Below, one piece after another: positions 14,666-15,815 of a stretch of 15,815 nt of DNA (position 1 is its first letter; the number at the start of each line of letters is the position of its first letter). The stretch is from an uncultured Chitinophagaceae bacterium (GTDB taxonomy: Bacteria > Bacteroidota > Bacteroidia > Chitinophagales > Chitinophagaceae), in the NCBI GenBank assembly GCA_934502905.1, contig CAKSVK010000082.1, positions 1 through 15,815 of the forward strand, given 5' to 3'. Made by a program: the position numbers and the translations under genes. The notes under the pieces were generated by a model that saw nothing but the letters and a program-made list of their open reading frames with translations, made no database searches and was not told where the DNA came from.

Positions 14666-15424
14666 TTATAAAGGTCTGATCCAGATATTTCTGAAAGAAA
14701 CGGCATCGCCATGATCCTGCAGGAGAATAGGCTCTTGAGGACCGTGCTTTTCGTAATTGGGTGTACCAATATACTGGGTGGCACCCCAGATGGTAGTATT
14801 GTTTTGCACCAAAACACCATTGTGAAAAACTGTGATCCTTGCCGGCGCTTTTACGCTTCCGTCTTCCGCAAACACAGGCGCTGTAAAAATAACATCATAG
14901 GTTTGCCATTCGCCGGGACCGCGGGACGCGTTCACCAGTGGCGGTGTTTGCTTATAAATGCTGGCCGCCTGCCCGTTGGCGTACGTGCGGTTATTATAAT
15001 TATCCAGTACCTGCAGCTCGTATTTGCCCATTAAGAAAATACCGCTGTTTCCCCTGCCCTGGCTTTCTCCTTTCACTTCTGAAGGAGTGCGCCATTCAAT
15101 ATGCAACTGGCAGTCGCCAAACTTATCTTTGGTTTCAATGAGACCGGTCCCTTTTACCACGGTCATAGCGCCATCAGCTACCTGCCATTTTATGGGTCCT
15201 CCGTCTTTCTGTGACTTCCATTTGGAAGCATCTTTACCATCAAACAATACAATGGCATCAGATGGTGCCTCGGCGTTGGTTTTGCCGGGAGTAACGATCC
15301 TTACCGCAGGATCCCAGTATTCAGTCAGTTTGGGATCTCCTGTTCTGGGTGCCGTTTGCGCACATACACCGGCAATGGCCAGGCTGAATGTCGCACTCAA
15401 TAAATAACGCAATCGAATGGTCAT
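14666..15424 (-). CDS. Secreted DUF1080 (3-keto-disaccharide hydrolase-like) protein
   Basis: A 252-residue protein with an N-terminal signal peptide ([19 protein letters not shown], cleavage near VCAQ) and one concanavalin-like DUF1080 domain. Visible signatures include [13 protein letters not shown], the [11 protein letters not shown] strand, [28 protein letters not shown], and [15 protein letters not shown] at the end. DUF1080 proteins are numerous in Bacteroidota and Planctomycetes. Some have been linked to hydrolysis of 3-keto-glycosides, but this member's substrate is unknown. It is probably periplasmic or surface-exposed. The start is the ATG at 15424, after an A/T-rich leader. The gene converges on nagB, sharing a terminator; a link to amino-sugar use is only suggested by position. 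Confidence 0.88.
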   Translation of the reverse strand: MTIRLRYLLSATFSLAIAGVCAQTAPRTGDPKLTEYWDPAVRIVTPGKTNAEAPSDAIVLFDGKDASKWKSQKDGGPIKWQVADGAMTVVKGTGLIETKDKFGDCQLHIEWRTPSEVKGESQGRGNSGIFLMGKYELQVLDNYNNRTYANGQAASIYKQTPPLVNASRGPGEWQTYDVIFTAPVFAEDGSVKAPARITVFHNGVLVQNNTTIWGATQYIGTPNYEKHGPQEPILLQDHGDAVSFRNIWIRPL

Positions 15425-15642
15425 ATTTAAAATGTTTTTTCAAATTTTGGTACAATATATAAAAAAATCAGAAACATGAATGAATCAATCGGACGGAACT
15501 GCTGGTTTATTGACTGTATGGTTGTCCTTACCCCCACCTGAATGATCTTCAGGCCGGGCTGGCAGGCATTCAGAAGAGAGACGGATCTACAGAATATACA
15601 GAATACATCCAGGTAACAGACCCTCCGGTTCATCTATTAGAT

Positions 15643-15666
15643 AAGCGCCGGGGCGTGCTTTTTTAT
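15643..15666. terminator. Probable terminator hairpin after valS
   Basis: AAGCGCC (15643-15649) pairs with GGCGTGCTT (15652-15660) if a two-base bulge is allowed. On the plus strand a T run follows. For valS, read on the minus strand 20 bp past its stop, the tail is T-poor (TATCTAATAG), so termination in that direction is plausible but not strong. The rest of 15425-15679 holds no convincing gene. Confidence 0.4.
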
Positions 15667-15679
15667 ATTTCACATTTGT

Positions 15680-15815
15680 CTACAGCTGCGCCAGCGCTTC
15701 TTCTATCGCTTTTATCTTGGCTTCCGCATCCGCTCTTTTCTTTTTTTCCAACTCTACTACGGCCGGCTTTGCATTTTGAACAAAACGTTCATTGCCCAGC
15801 TTTTTATCAACAGAC
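15680..15815 (-). CDS. valS: Valyl-tRNA synthetase, C-terminal end (runs off the window)
   Basis: The last 44 codons and stop of a minus-strand gene that starts outside the window. The residues (KLGNERFVQNAKPAVVELEK, then KKRADAEAKIKAIEEALAQL) match the C-terminal coiled-coil tRNA-binding arm of ValS, whose usual ending is 'KL-NE-FV--AP--VV--E--K--(D)A--KI--L---L'. ValS charges tRNA-Val in the cytoplasm. The catalytic HIGH and KMSKS motifs are outside the window. The stop TAG is at 15682-15680. Confidence 0.88.
   Translation of the reverse strand, partial: SVDKKLGNERFVQNAKPAVVELEKKKRADAEAKIKAIEEALAQL

Noticed and set aside
15427..15633. 68-codon minus-strand frame
   Set aside because: No motif or signal peptide; ends right before the DUF1080 start codon, so it is more likely promoter and leader DNA.

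Overview
The window looks like chromosomal DNA of a Bacteroidota bacterium, most likely a member of the Chitinophagaceae. This rests on four things: a NagB–PIG-L fusion of the Bacteroidota type, a secreted DUF1080 (3-keto-disaccharide hydrolase-like) protein, A/T-rich start regions with no clear Shine-Dalgarno, and TAnnTTTG-type -7 boxes. The genus is inference; no rRNA or other typing marker is present.

Layout. Positions 1-396 (-) hold the N-terminal part of a dynamin-like GTPase, cut by the window edge. After a gene-poor stretch comes a divergent pair: an unrecognised ~533-residue protein (748-2349, -) and a 667-residue protein with an unknown N-terminus, a leucine-rich-repeat middle and a DUF1963/YwqG-like C-terminus (2440-4443, +). 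A 400-bp stretch with two short, possibly degenerate reading frames leads to an M20 amidohydrolase (4845-6029, +). Next is an MscS-type mechanosensitive channel whose reading frame is broken by a one-base shift near 7704-7713 (6198-7724 plus 7700-8002). A perfect TGTGA-N6-TCACA palindrome follows, then an outer-membrane beta-barrel protein (8191-8817) with a clear intrinsic terminator. A metallo-beta-lactamase-fold hydrolase (9213-10049) and a DoxX-like membrane protein (10098-10547) form a probable two-gene unit.

The right third is metabolic. A cysM-cysE operon (12332 to 10596, -) covers the last two steps of cysteine synthesis. Divergent from it is a nagB gene fused to a PIG-L/LmbE deacetylase domain (12686-14593, +), for amino-sugar breakdown. 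It converges on a DUF1080 secreted protein (15424-14666, -), and the two share a bidirectional terminator. The window ends in the last 44 codons of valS (-).

No CRISPR array, tRNA, rRNA, insertion sequence or phage gene was seen. The observations most worth follow-up are the broken channel gene, the CRP-like palindrome, the uncharacterised divergent pair beside a dynamin-like GTPase, and a short frame that overlaps the hydrolase start by ATGA. I did not find convincing evidence of a wholly new defence or mobile system.
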